64,000 nt of DNA from Ceratorhiza oryzae-sativae (lineage: Eukaryota; Basidiomycota; Agaricomycetes; Cantharellales; Ceratobasidiaceae). The notes beneath the pieces are model-generated. The model ran no database searches. It was given only the letters and a program-made list of their open reading frames with translations, and was not told where the DNA came from. Below are positions 42,581-53,935 of this stretch, in pieces; the stretch's first letter is position 1; each line of letters opens with the position of its first letter. The DNA lies in NCBI GenBank assembly GCA_030998015.1, contig JARWMV010000235.1, positions 620,001-684,000 on the forward strand. The letters are read 5' to 3'. Made by a program: the position numbers and the translations under genes.

Positions 42581-43702
42581 ATGTCCCAATCTTCCTCGAC
42601 GACGTTCTTTGTTGGCATTGGACCATCTGGCTCCTCGCAACTGACTATCCCGCTCAGCACTCCGACCACCACTTTTCCGAGCAGCACAACTACCACGACC
42701 ACCTCCACGACCACGACTTCCACGACCAGCAGCACTATGTCGACCACGTCCCATTCGGCGTCTCCGACTGCCACGTCTGGAGGATCGGTCGTTTCTCGGA
42801 CGCCCAATCTTGGAGCGATCATTGGCGGGACGTTGGGCGGGATCGTCGCGCTCTTGTGGTTCATCGCTCTGATGTACTTTGCCCATCGACACAACTGTTT
42901 CCGGCGACCCGGGTATCAGCGAGCCAGGGAGGAGCGCGCGATATTTGAAAAACGGGAAAGGCCGTCGACGGGGACGAGTCGGACGTCAGGCGCGTTTCCG
43001 GATCGGCCTCCGGGGCCGCCGGGGCCGCAGAATGGGATTGGGGCGAGGACGTATGGAGAGCCTCCGAGGTCGGCGTTCAACGATCCACCGAGATCGACGT
43101 ATGATGATCCCCCGAAACAGTTTGGCGGACCTCCCCCTCCGAGGCCGATTTCAATGTTTGGCGAGCCTAGGAATAATGTTCCGGAGCCGCCCCGGAGCAA
43201 CCCTCCGCGAAATACGAGCGACCCCCTCGACGACGTTTAGCGAACCCCCTCGTTCAAACTACAACGACCCTCCCCGATCGGCGTTCAACGACCAACCATC
43301 CAACTATGATAACCGTCCGATTTCTGGGTACGGCGAGCGAGAGCGTCCCCGTTCTGGGTTTGGTGCAGACCGTCCACGGAGCGGGTTCGGAGACCGACCT
43401 CGTTCGGCGTATGGCGACGGTGGGGGAGGTCGCAGTCTGTCTCGCAAGACCGAACGAAGCGGGGTTTCTTTGGTCAGCTGGCTTCGGACGGGACTGGAGG
43501 CGAGTGGGAGGGCGCCGGTGCCCGACGAGTCGACGGAGGGTACGGGACGCCTGAGATGGAGGAAAAGACCGGCTGGTTGGGATGGCTTGCGCGTGCAAAG
43601 GATAATGCTGCGCGTCGGAAGCGGGTCAAGGCGGAGTATGAAGAGGATATGAGGCAGATGAGAGGTCGTTCGGCTATGGGATCTGAGTATAGGGGTTATT
43701 AG
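42581..43702 (+). CDS. Ser/Thr-rich single-pass membrane protein with PPRS repeat tail, two frame breaks
   Basis: It starts MSQSSSTTFFVGIGPSGSSQ. A Thr/Ser-rich extracellular part is followed by the transmembrane segment LGAIIGGTLGGIVALLWFIA and the basic stop-transfer sequence HRHNCFRRPG. The cytoplasmic tail has tandem octapeptides of the type DPPRSAFN/DPPRSTYD. The frame changes near 43200-43240, continues as SEPPRSNYNDPPRSAFND, and changes again near 43560-43620 to end in EYEEDMRQMRGRSAMGSEYRGY with TAG at 43700. The end resembles the end of the upstream mucin-like gene (YREDMREIRERTNG), so the two may be paralogues. Likely a plasma-membrane or wall sensor; function inferred only. Confidence 0.65.
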
Positions 43703-45735
43703 ATGGACTATTTCATACTCTTTGCTTTGTCCTTGTTTATTACTTGCTGTCTTTGTTTTGGTGTCATGTGTATGCTACAGTGCCAACAGTGGTTTTGTCT
43801 AAGTAGCTGAGCACACCATGTGAAAACACTCAAAGTGTTTGATTGTGTGACCAAACAAATAGCTCTGAACAGCAAGAAGAGAAATGTGATTGTTACAACA
43901 CCATGTGACTTCTAATGATATCAAGAGGGGATGCTGATGATCAAATCCAGGATTTGTATACCAGCAACAGTCCCAAAAGGGCCAAGGTGCAGTTCCAACC
44001 TGATCAGGGTCATTACTGGAGCACAGGCTTGATGGTCCACCAGGTGTCACAAGCAGCACAATTCATTTTTTTTGCATACATATTTAAGGACCTACATGAA
44101 CACAGGGTTGAACCAGTTGCAGAAGGCAGGGCAACAAGAAAGAAAAGGCAGGAGTGGAACACAGGAGGGCAGAACAAGGGACAGAGCTCAAATGGCCTGA
44201 GGGTATACTAAAGACAGGGGACAGTCACAAGGAGGAGGTGAAACAGAGCACAACTAAGGGATGGAGCAGTCATGAGGGAAGCAGAAAGTGCCAGTACTCT
44301 TGAGGAAATCAGCATGAGCCAAAAGGCCCTTCATCATGCCAAATATTTTAGCCATTTCAATAGAGGGGAGTCAATGTGAAGTAAGCATATGACATTGAAA
44401 ATTTGACAAAGTTCAGCTATGGCATGCCAGAATTCAGCACATTTTGGGCTTTGTGAGTCCTACTCCTGCTCCTGCATGCAGAAACCTGGAATTTTGGTGG
44501 ATTTCTGGCACTCCAGTCGCATACAGGCAACCAGGAACCTTCCTGCAAGTTCCTGCAGCTGCTGGCATGCCCAGGAGGGGTGGGAAGCATCTTGTGCAGG
44601 GGAATCACTGTGACTGTGACCCCTTTCCAGTCTGTTTTGGATGACCCCAAACCCCATCACAACCTCTAGATAAGTATCTCATAACTGTGCATAATTTAGG
44701 AGACTCTAATGGTATATTTCTTTTATGCAGAAATAAATTTTATAGACAGATTAATATGTAGAATACATCTAGTAAATAATTGGGGGGAAGTGCACCCTTC
44801 AATACTGACCATATAAAGCATATAAACTGAATCAAATTATGCAATACAGTTACTGAGGACTGTGTGTGATACATGTGGAGAATATGTAGGAAACTGCCAA
44901 CCTTAGTAGTCAAGTGTCATTGCACAACCTGGCAGTAATATTCCTATATTTTCCCTTCTTTTTCTAACTACACATATATCCACTCAAATGTTTGATTTAA
45001 AGTGTTGCTTGTACTTGTTCCCACCACAGCAAGCTGCAGTACACAGCTGTGGAGTCCAAGGAGTCTGCAGTGCACACAGTCCAAGTGTAGCCCACAGCTG
45101 CTGTGCAGCAGCATGTAGACCCTGTGTTTGTTGCCTCCAAAATGTATATAAAGAAGGCCCCTCAGGCTGTTGAATATCATCCTTTTTTTCCATCCCTTCA
45201 TCTCTTATACACTTTGCCTAAGCAAGCCAGAGAAATTGTTGAGCACTGCTCTGACTACATTGAGCTCAGCTCTGTCATTAGCCCATGCAGTTAGCTACTC
45301 CATGCATACTCCCATAGCAACTGCCATATTGTCACAACCTCTAAAAGCAGTTGTCAGACTTTGCTTTACAAGTGGCTAGTGCCCTTAAAGTGCTTGGACT
45401 ATGTTCTGACTACTACTGATGCATGGCTCATGTTGGCTTGATGCCTTATGTGTGTCCACTGTCTTGTGGCTTGACACCATATGCACTCATGTGCTTGTTG
45501 CTGATGGGCACCTGTCACTGAGTAAGTGACTGTGGACAGCAGCTAAGTCAGATGCTTAGTGCTGGTGCTTGCAATGTGGCCTTGACTCAAGGCCCTTCTA
45601 GCTGTTACTTAATTTAATAAGTCAGCTAGCAACTGTTCTTCACACTGGATGCTTTTAGAGGGGAATTGACAAGGTAGAGCAAGCTGGGGTAGACTGGCTT
45701 GCTCTCCTTGCTTTTATACTATTCTAACCAAGGGA
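43703..45735. other. CpG-poor repeat DNA, no gene supported
   Basis: Composition changes at about 43790 to CpG-depleted sequence typical of the old transposons in this window. A TATATAAAG near 45146 and several short frames may be LTR remnants. Nothing can be assigned. Confidence 0.5.
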
Positions 45736-46011
45736 GTGACTAAGCATACATGCAGGATGAGTAAGAATGAATGGCAGTGATCAGTCAGCCAGTTACTAAT
45801 AATAGTACATCCATCAGTCAGCAGGAGATAGGATGAGTAGGGGTGAATGGCAGTGATCAGTAAGTGAGTGACTAAAAATAGAGTGTGGCTCAGTAAGCAA
45901 GTGGAGGTGCTTACTCATGAAGGGAGAGTGGTCAAGCCACAAGGAAGAAGAAGCAAACAAAGGAAAGAAATGGTGGTTAGCCACAAGTCCTTTTGATTGT
46001 GGCTCATGACA
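45736..46011 (-). repeat. Inverted repeat arm, left (LTR-like, minus orientation)
   Basis: On the minus strand it begins TGTCATGAGCCACAATCAA and matches 46708-46976 on the plus strand over about 270 bp, with scattered substitutions. It may be an LTR of a further retrotransposon family or the arm of a DNA transposon; the TG start favours the former. Confidence 0.65.
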
Positions 46012-46033
46012 CATATGCAAGTTTGCCTGTCTG

Positions 46034-46560
46034 TGTCATGGCCTAGACCATGAGCACAAATTTATTCCAATTTATTATGATTTATTTTATCTCTATTTTT
46101 CCACTTTTGTGGACAAGTCCTGTTTATTCAGATATATATTCACAGAATTATTGACTGAGTCATGTGACCTTGTTGTTGTTGACCATTGTTGATGTATTCC
46201 AGAATATTCTGTTGACATGGCACCACTTCTGTTATTGTACAATTCCATCTGGCTTCCTATCTCATATGTACTGCCTTGCCTTTGAATATATAAGGGAGAG
46301 TCTGAGAGCCTTAAGCCTCAGAACTCAACCTCCTGTCAATATCCCCTTCTACCTGAGTTGGTCACCAAGCCACTTAGTCTCTGCCCAGTGCTCTTAAGCA
46401 CAAGCACACCTCTGAACCCCCTCTGCATGTTGTTGCACTCCATCCCTCCACTGCACATCCCCTCTAGGTGTTGTAGTTAGACCTTTGGCCATCATAGCCT
46501 TTGGGTCTGCCATTGCCTCATCAGTGTTTGGCATTGTCATTCAGGTTGTTGGCTCTGACA
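46034..46560 (+). mobile_element. Solo LTR of the family B/C type, 527 bp, CpG-decayed
   Basis: It starts TGTCATGGCCTAGACCATGA and ends GGCTCTGACA, the plus-oriented equivalent of the family B and C LTRs. A perfect GTCTG duplication flanks it (46029-46033 and 46561-46565). TATATAAG is at about 46288-46295 and the start box reads AGAACTCAACCT (46320-46331), with the CpG of the B/C box changed to CpA. It lies between the two arms of an inverted repeat. Confidence 0.92.
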
Positions 46561-46707
46561 GTCTGTGTCACTAGGCCTGGTAAGTCACAATATAGACCAG
46601 GTAGCCCAGCCATAGCATGCAAGATCTGCAAGACCACTACATAAGGGAGGCAAATGCTTCAGAGATACTCCCACACTCATAGGACTATATGACAGATGTA
46701 CACCAGT

Positions 46708-46976
46708 TGTCATGAGCCACAATCAAGGTCTTGTGGCTAACCATCATTTTTTCCTTTGTTTACCACTTTTGTCTTGTGGCTTGACCACCTCCCCTTCATG
46801 AGCAAGCACATCCACTTGCTTACTGAGCTGCATCCTATTCTTAGTCTCTCACTTACTGATCACTGCCATTCACCTTACTCATCTTACTGCTTGCTGACTG
46901 ATGGACATACTGTTATTAGTAAGTGGCTCACTCATCACTGCCATTTGTTCTTACTCATGCTGCATGTACACTTAAT
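46708..46976 (+). repeat. Inverted repeat arm, right
   Basis: It begins TGTCATGAGCCACAATCAAGG and is the reverse-complement partner of 45736-46011. The spacer, minus the solo LTR, is about 170 bp, too short to encode anything. Confidence 0.65.
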
Positions 46977-48752
46977 AAGGAAACCATTGGCAATTACAAT
47001 AGTAGAACCAGGAACAGAACTCATACCTGTTGTACCTTTAATTAGGCTTACAACAGCTACTTGTTATGTATACTTGTTATTCACAGCCTCTGACTACACA
47101 GTAGTCCTAGCTATTAATTACGTCCCTACACAACTAACACAAACACATATATTTAACACTATGAGATACTATAAGTTAATATGAACAAAATCCAATCAGT
47201 GGCAGATGAGAAATAACCAAAGGGGGATTGCACTGACCCCTATTTCCCCAGATGCTGATCCTGAGTGAAGTAAAGAAATTGAGCAAAATCATATGAGGCC
47301 AAAATTATGAGGGCACTTGAAAACCTCTACAACCAAAATATCTCATTGGTAGCTGCCTTGGATGTATGTGAATTAGCATACTGCACTGGGCATTCAGCAC
47401 ATAGTCTCCCTCAGGCAAATACCTGAGTGCACAGTTAATTTGAAAAGTTTGGATATATAGCAGACATGCAATATATGGTTTTGAAGCATTTGAAATAATA
47501 TGTACTCATAGAAACCTGCTAGAAATGGCTCAGTGATGCTGTAGGAGGGAAGGTAGTGTGATTTCAGCCCCTTTTGGGCATTCCCCCCTTGTTTCACAAT
47601 GTTCCCATGATCAGAAAGCTGTGATTTTTTGTATTTAAGGTACTGAAACATGTATATAGCCAGCACATACAAGAAAGCAACTTTTGCATGGCTAGATTCC
47701 TTAGTGCCTCTCTCAAGCATTGTTTCCCCATTTCTGAGGCAGATTAATTTTATTATACAATGATATATACATATTCTGAGAGCTGAGACTTTTCTCTACT
47801 ATATGGTATTGCTTGTATGAGAATGTGGTAGGTTCTCAGGTTGGCCATTTTTCCTGTTCTGACATAGTTGCACATAGTAAAGTATTTTGGCTTGCAATTC
47901 ACTCAAATCAACAGCTAAAAATACAAAAGAAATATCATTGGAAATCAACAGAAAATGTAGGAAAGATAAGTACTTAAATGCCAGAATCTACGAGAATCCT
48001 GCTTAGATTTCAGTGCATTTTATGAGTTCCCACTCCTGTTCCTGCTCCTGCAATGCTGAAAATGTGGGAGCAGGAGCCAAAAAATTGCCAAAACTCCACC
48101 ATACCAGAGTTCAGCATCACATGCTTAGTACCAATCACTTATATGTATTGGTAAGCTTTTTGTGTATAGACTCTCTCACTCTTATCTACACTCTTTTGGG
48201 CAACATGCAAAAAGAAGCCAGAATTCCAGCATGCAGAATTTCTACCCAACATATTTAAAGTAAGCTAGGGCAGGCTTGTGCAGCTACTTGGGGTCCCATT
48301 AGTGCTCAGTAGCCCAGGGTAGCTTTGGAGTAGCCATGGAGTAACACTAGTTAGGACCCAAGTAGCCACATGAGCCTACTATAACTTGCTTAGATAATTG
48401 GGTTTTTGTTGATTTCTGTGTTCCTTTTTGTCCTATCCTTCCATCCCCACAACAGGTTGGATACAAGTTGGTATTCCAGCCTCCATTAGGGACCTACCAT
48501 GACCCAGCTAGTCTCTCTCACTGTTAGAAATGGTCAGTCACACTGGCACATCCCCCTAATTCCTGGCTGTCATGGTTGACCAATGTGTTACTGGATATGT
48601 CAGAGGGATATTAAGTGTTTGTTGGAAGAATAGTCTAAGGCAATTATATTTGCTGTAAACTAGCTACACAAATACACAATGGGGCAATAGGGCAAGTGCA
48701 TAAAGGGACACAAAAACAATGAGATAACACACACAAAGGCATTGCTACACCT
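46977..48752. other. CpG-poor DNA, no gene supported
   Basis: AT-rich sequence with only short chance frames. A CTCCTGCTCCTGCA-like phrase recurs at about 44465 and 48045, hinting at a dispersed repeat. No RNA gene or domain recognised. Confidence 0.45.
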
Positions 48753-49164
48753 TCAGTGCTTGTACCAACAACAGTGTTCTATTTCTACACATGTTATGCA
48801 TCCCATGAGTGACTCCATAGTCAGTCCAAGTGAAAGCTGCTTTGATGCTCTCTGGATCACATCCATGGGCAAATCTTCACACACCACTGTACATCCAAAT
48901 CCTTCTTCCCAAGTGCTCTGAGCCATTAATCCATTGCTCCAAGGGTGTGTCACTATTGGCATTTTGGAAATTGAAAATCTTGTGTCTGAGAGTTTGAGAA
49001 ATATCAGTGGTGTTTAAGACCTTTTGCAGATTTCGGTACTTGTGTACCACAGCTATTGTGTCTTCCCTTCTTATTGCAGCTATTCTGCAAACTTTCGGCA
49101 GGGACTGAGCTGAATTGATGAAGGGTCTTGTACTATAATGGTATATAAATATTGTATGATACAC
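48753..49164 (-). pseudogene. Unrecognised minus-strand coding remnant
   Basis: Two overlapping minus-strand frames (48877-49164 with ICRIAAIRREDTIAVVHKYR-like sequence, actual start VCRIAAIRRED, and 48753-48962 with VVCEDLPMDVIQRASKQLSL) look like one product joined by a frameshift near 48900. The 3' part is CpG-poor. No family is recognised. Confidence 0.3.
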
Positions 49165-49318
49165 ATATGATTTGAATGAGAACCGGGAACGCCAATGTGA
49201 GCACCCCCGTGGCCCGGAAGAAATAAAGTCTAAAATAAGTCTCTGTTAGCACAGTCCATTCTGCGGCAGGGAACGGAAAGTAGGCACACAAATCGTAAAC
49301 CGAAACATCAGCACTTGA

Positions 49319-50800
49319 CTATTTTGTCTCTGCAGTTTTGGTCCTGTCAAGCCCCAAGGACATTAAACTATTCCTCGAGAGGTCATCGGACATTACGCCC
49401 CTGCCTCCGCTGCCGTGAGAATACCTGAGCTGCAAGTGAATCGCGTCGAGTGTGTCCGGTGAAGTCGCGTCTGAACCTGAAACATCGCGTGTATGCGTTG
49501 ACCGGGACCAAGTGGAAGGATATGAGGGTATATGTGGAGTGGGGAATATGTGTTCGCTGGGTAAAGTTGGCGCCGCATAGTAAGTTGGTGAAGGAGGAGA
49601 AGCAGTTGGCACTTCCACGTCGATTTGAGAAGTGCGAGTCAGGCCCAACCCGACGCGAACGATGATCAGGGTTGGTGCGATTCCCTAGTAGCCAATGGGA
49701 TATTTAGCGGTTGAATTGTACTGGGATGGGGGCGCGTACCATAATCGGACAAAGCGCGCAAAATAAGACATACTAAGCGCGATTAGATGTCAATGCGAAT
49801 CGTGGAATCTGCAAATGGAAGCATACCTGGATGTCCGACTCGGTAAAGAAAAGAGCCACATATATTGTTAGGGCGATCGTATAAATGGCAGCACTCTCGA
49901 CAACTACAGCCAAGCCACCGATATAAGGCCGGACATCGATCGTCCCGGACACTTGACGGGCGGTGGTAAGAATCCGATATGAAATGAGGAATGTTGTGAC
50001 AATGTTTGTTGTGAGGGACAGGATGAAAGTGGCACTTCCGCACCGAGCGGCTGACCCATGAAAAGTTGGGCCTCGTGCCGTGAGTTTGGAGATGAACCAA
50101 ACAGTCGTATACCCGGTAGCTATTGGAAATGATTGGCTTAGGGGTCAGGGGACCACGTGGAAGAAGGCTCGACTCGCGTACCTGCTGTGCCTAGGAGCAA
50201 GAATACTGGTAGAACAATGACCTTGAGGCGTTTACCCCAAATGAGAAAGCACCGATGGATGACGACGCTGTCAGCAACGAGGATCATGGCCGTGTATACA
50301 CAGTCTGCAGCGACGTTGAGCTCGATACTAATATCTGTGTTTGTTGTTAGCCGGTAGGACTTCTAGGAATTTGAATATGCCCACTCTCGAAATATGCGAC
50401 CGCGCCACCGCGTGCATGGGCATGTCCAACCAACCCCTCGTAAAGCCTTCGTAGCTGCATACCAATATGAGCCGTCGAAAGGGCAAAGAGCAGAGAGGCC
50501 GTAAGGAGTAGGATCCACTGGATGGGCTCGGCGCCCCGCCTCCGCAGGAGCACATTGAGGCAGAGGAGATATAGAAAGAAGAAGAGACCTGCATAACCAT
50601 TGAGCCTTGTCATTCCGTCTGAAAGCCGCCAACACTTACCCCAAAGAGCAAGTTCTCTAGATGTATCACCGCCACATTGACGAACGGCGGATGATTCGAC
50701 GGGGCAAGCCGCGCATGAGCATCCCTTCTGCCAATAGCAACAAGATGAAAACTCACGTCCAAATAGCAATGACTGCCGCATCCTTGAAACGCATCTCCTC
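49319..50800 (-). CDS. Agaricomycete-type multi-pass (7TM-like) membrane protein, at least five exons
   Basis: Phase-consistent exons are 50385-50588 (FFFLYLLCLNVLLRRR, LLLTASLLFALSTAHI), 50182-50334 (ISIELNVAADCVYTAMILVA, HRCFLIWG), 49827-50119 (FILSLTTNIVTTFLISYRIL, YIGGLAVVVESAAIYTI), a 33-nt micro-exon 49740-49772 (YVLFCALCPIM) and 49319-49684 (GIAPTLIIVRVGLG, then a Ser/Pro-rich tail). The order of hydrophobic segments and the STAH, RCF.IW, LTTN and GIAPTLIIVRVG motifs fit a large family of integral membrane proteins common in Agaricomycetes, of unknown function. A first exon ending HLENLLFG near 50640 fits but is one base out of phase with the next exon. The start codon is unresolved. 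Confidence 0.78.
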
Positions 50801-51442
50801 GGCCTGGCGCGAGCGACCTGGGGCGCAGAGAGTACAGTGTAATCGCCCTCCGGACAAGAACCACGTGGGAGGGAGATTAAGTATGGGACATGACAGCTAG
50901 ATCAGCAGCACGAGGCAAAAGACGATCAAGCAAGAGCACGGAAGCCGGCCATCCGCCCGAGTCTTTTTGAACTCAGCGCCTATGACAGCCCACTGGCGCA
51001 GAAGAGGATGGCGTTCGGTATCATGGCGACCAAGCGAGTTCTGATTTCACCAATTGAGCAGGAACAAGTCCGATTTGGCACATCTAGGAATAGGTATTTG
51101 ATCCGAGATGTAATAGCGTAAGACTTGTTTTGCTGGGCAGACTCGATGAGGGCGGGCCGGTGGAAGATGGTTGCAGGCCAGCTGGCAGAGGTGTCGTTGT
51201 TCTTCCAGGACATAGCAGTTGGTACACTCTTCCACACCATGCTCGAGATGGTATGGTCGAGACGACGAAAGGCGCTGAAAGGTCGGAAGCTGTTTCGCTC
51301 ATTACCCCACCACAGGGTCCTCGCTTAGTTGAAGACTTCCGACCTTGTATCATCAACATCGTCGCAACAAGGCTATTCCAGCCCAAGTGGCTTGCGATTC
51401 AAGCCTCGAACGCAACCAACCCTGGTTTGGCTACAAACTGAA
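50801..51442. other. Region between divergent genes; start of the membrane protein unresolved
   Basis: It lies between the minus-strand membrane protein and the plus-strand gene at 51443. Minus-strand frames at 50980-51386 could belong to the 5' end of the membrane-protein gene or to its leader. No domain is visible. Confidence 0.4.
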
Positions 51443-52622
51443 ATGCCTATACCTGCTCGTATCCAAGAACGTTTAGAGGATTCAATGAGTGCAGATGACA
51501 GTGACCTATACGATGATGCAGTCAGCGGTGAGTTCACCTGGTTATCTCTGTTTGCTGCCCTCGACATGCTCTAAATTCAAAAAACACACAGGAAGCATGG
51601 AAGATGTTATCCGCAACGACGCTGCTCTCGCTGCTTCCCAAGTCCCACCCGCGGCAGACACCTGGTACATTCAACGCGCACTGAAACCCATCTTGAAGCG
51701 CGCCACGCCTGGCGACGATAGGTCCGCTCGAGATATTACGCCATGGCATTTGATTCCTCAGATCCTGAATGCTCTGGCACGGACGGAGCTCACACGCCAA
51801 AAGGTCGTTGAAGAGGCCACGCGAGCATTAGAGCTGAACGAGAGCCTGAAGAAGCAAAAGCAGGCGGTTGGTGAAGTGAGTTGTCTATATTTCACTTTGC
51901 TCGTGTGCGGTTTCAACATGTCTCTTGGATAGAACGACGATACCCTCTTGCTGTCGAACGAGAACAAGAAAGAGCTTCGAGCTCTAATACATCCCCATTC
52001 AAACTCTTCCCTCCGCCAGACGTACATGGTTTTATCCAACCAGACCAGAGCTATCGTGCGTCTCGGGATTTCATCCAGCTTATGCGCCGTATTGATCCAA
52101 CGCGTTCAGCATGTGTACGAAGATATCCGTGCTCGAGCCGCTGGAGTTGATGAACTCATCTTATCCTATTTTCCCCAAAATCTCACTGCTCGAAGTCCCC
52201 ATCTATTTATCCACGAGATGAGGACAGCATCTCCCGGAGAACTCAACGATTACGTAGCCACTCGTGTGTCTGTTTATGAATTGTATCGACAGGTCGACGA
52301 GTGGGAGGACGAGCTCAAGGAATCTATCAGCGAAAGCGTGATGAACGGTTCGGCCCGGGGCGCCAACTTCAGCTTTTCTTATCCTGACGAATTCGACAAA
52401 AAGTTCAAACCAGACGCTAAATGGATCACTGTGCTTGGGATGATTCTCGGCTGGTGTAGAACTGTCCAGAACATGGTAAATAGGCTTGAGAGAATGTTCA
52501 AAACGTAGATCGGCGCGGGCGTTGGCAGTATTGGCGGTTATTCACTCTATTATAGCATTATTGATAAATTCGTTGTAACGCTCTCATCAATCCGCTTGTA
52601 CGATACCAAAGCTATGCTATAA
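51443..52622 (+). CDS. Uncharacterised fungal protein, 3 or 4 exons
   Basis: Exon 1 is 51443-51527 (MPIPARIQERLEDSMSADD), exon 2 is 51592-51875 (SMEDVIRNDAALAASQVPP, rich in Ala, Glu and Lys helices), and exon 3 starts at 51933 (NDDTLLLSNENKKELRALI). All junctions are GT-AG and in phase. The frame ends at a TAG at 52506, but the same frame continues with IGAGVGSIGGYSLYYSIIDK to a TAA at 52620. The 33 bases GTAAAT...ACGTAG before that restart would remove the stop in frame. A hydrophobic stretch near WITVLGMILGW precedes it. I do not recognise the family. The gene is convergent with the pinin gene, with 49 bp between the stop codons. Confidence 0.65.
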
Positions 52623-52671
52623 TCAACTAAATACACAGAAGGATCAAAACAGTACCTTGCATTACGACTCG

Positions 52672-53935
52672 CCCTCGGCATCCATCGCAACGTCGGTTTC
52701 TACCTTGGCCCTTTCGGGGGACAAGGGCTCTGTTTTACCCCCATCTAATCAGAAAGGGATGAGAATGGGGCTTACAAGCAGCTGTCATGAACTTACCTTC
52801 CGTCTGGCGAGCGGCCTGTTGAGCTTCTTGTGCATTTTGTCTCAAGGTCTGGACCTCCTCCAGCCCCTTTGCACGTTCAGCTTTCCACGCTTCTTCTTCG
52901 GCAGCAAGCAGGCGCTTGGTTTCCTAAAATAGTGGATAAACAACTACTGGGTATTGCACAATGTACAGCCCGGCTTACCAGTTGTCGTCGCTCGAGGAAG
53001 CTTTTTGATTGGGCAAAAGCACGGCCGGTAAAAAGTAAACCGGAGGCCCGTCCACTCTCGCACCGGGTCCCGAAGGTGCGTTTCTCGACCGAGGAGGAAG
53101 GGGCAAGAATTGGGACAGTTGCTTCCCAGTGAGCGGTGCGGGTTGGGTGCCTTCTTTAGTTTCGGCCATGTTCATGTCGGCGTCTCCGGATTCTGCAGCA
53201 GAAGGGTCAAAGGTAAAATCCGAAGGAATATGATCGGTGGTGAGTAAAAAGTTGGCTAGGGTCGGAAGAGTCGATTGTCGCTGGCGAATCTGGTGGAAGC
53301 AAACGTATATGATAAGGAATTTGGGTATGAAATGCGCCACGAATTGGCGGGCGTACCATGCTGTCCTTTAGAGCGAGTTCCTCTTCGCGCTGGTTCGCCT
53401 TGGATCGCTGCTTCTTGGACTCGGACTCCATGCGCACCTGGTCCTTTCGCCGGTTCAACTCTCGCGCGAGTCGCTCCTCGACTTCTGCGCGACGTTTTGC
53501 CTGGAGCAGAGTGGTCAGATACTGATGATCGAACGCGCAATTGCAATACAACATACTGTCTCAGTGCTGGCTCGTAATTTGTCTTCGTCTTTGGCCTTCT
53601 TCAAAGTACCAAGGACCATACCAAACACCGAGCGCCCTTTTTTGCGAGGTTCGGAGCTCATCTCGAGCCGTGGTCGCTTCTTGCCTTGGGATTCTAAAAA
53701 TTGTTTCGGGTTCCAGAGAACGTATAATTGGGGTGTACGAAGTGTCGTACCGGAAGTCTCCATTTTCTGCTCTGCGGCTGCGGGTACAACATCAGCTTCA
53801 CCTGGGCGATCTGGCGTCCGGCCAGTGTCAACGTTGTCTTGAGCAGCAGCGGAAACCTCCACTGTAGCGGCCCTGGTGTTGTTACATGTTAGTAGTGCAA
53901 CTTAACCAATAGCCATGAACCTACTCGGACTGCAT
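52672..53935 (-). CDS. pnn: Pinin orthologue (Pinin/SDK/MemA domain protein), six exons
   Basis: The ATG is at 53935 in an 11-nt first exon (53925-53935). Exons follow at 53557-53872, 53357-53521, 52979-53289, 52797-52923 and 52672-52744, all with GT-AG borders. The MemA core is KKGRSVFGMVLGTLKKAKDE followed by AKRRAEVEERLARELNRRKD, which matches pinin's R.MFG..LGTL and QKRRAEIE..L; next come FLLTTDHIPSDF and PVYFLPAVLLPNQ. Pinin is a nuclear, speckle-associated splicing factor linked to the exon junction complex. The last exons carry a Glu/Ala/Gln coiled coil (ETKRLLAAEEEAWKAERAK). Exons 4 and 5 do not join in phase (off by one base), so a sequence indel is likely. Total coding length is about 333 residues. 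Confidence 0.8.

Noticed and set aside
45103..45379. Possible LTR promoter with TATATAAAG near 45146
   Set aside because: No matching partner, terminal TG/CA pair or target duplication could be identified.
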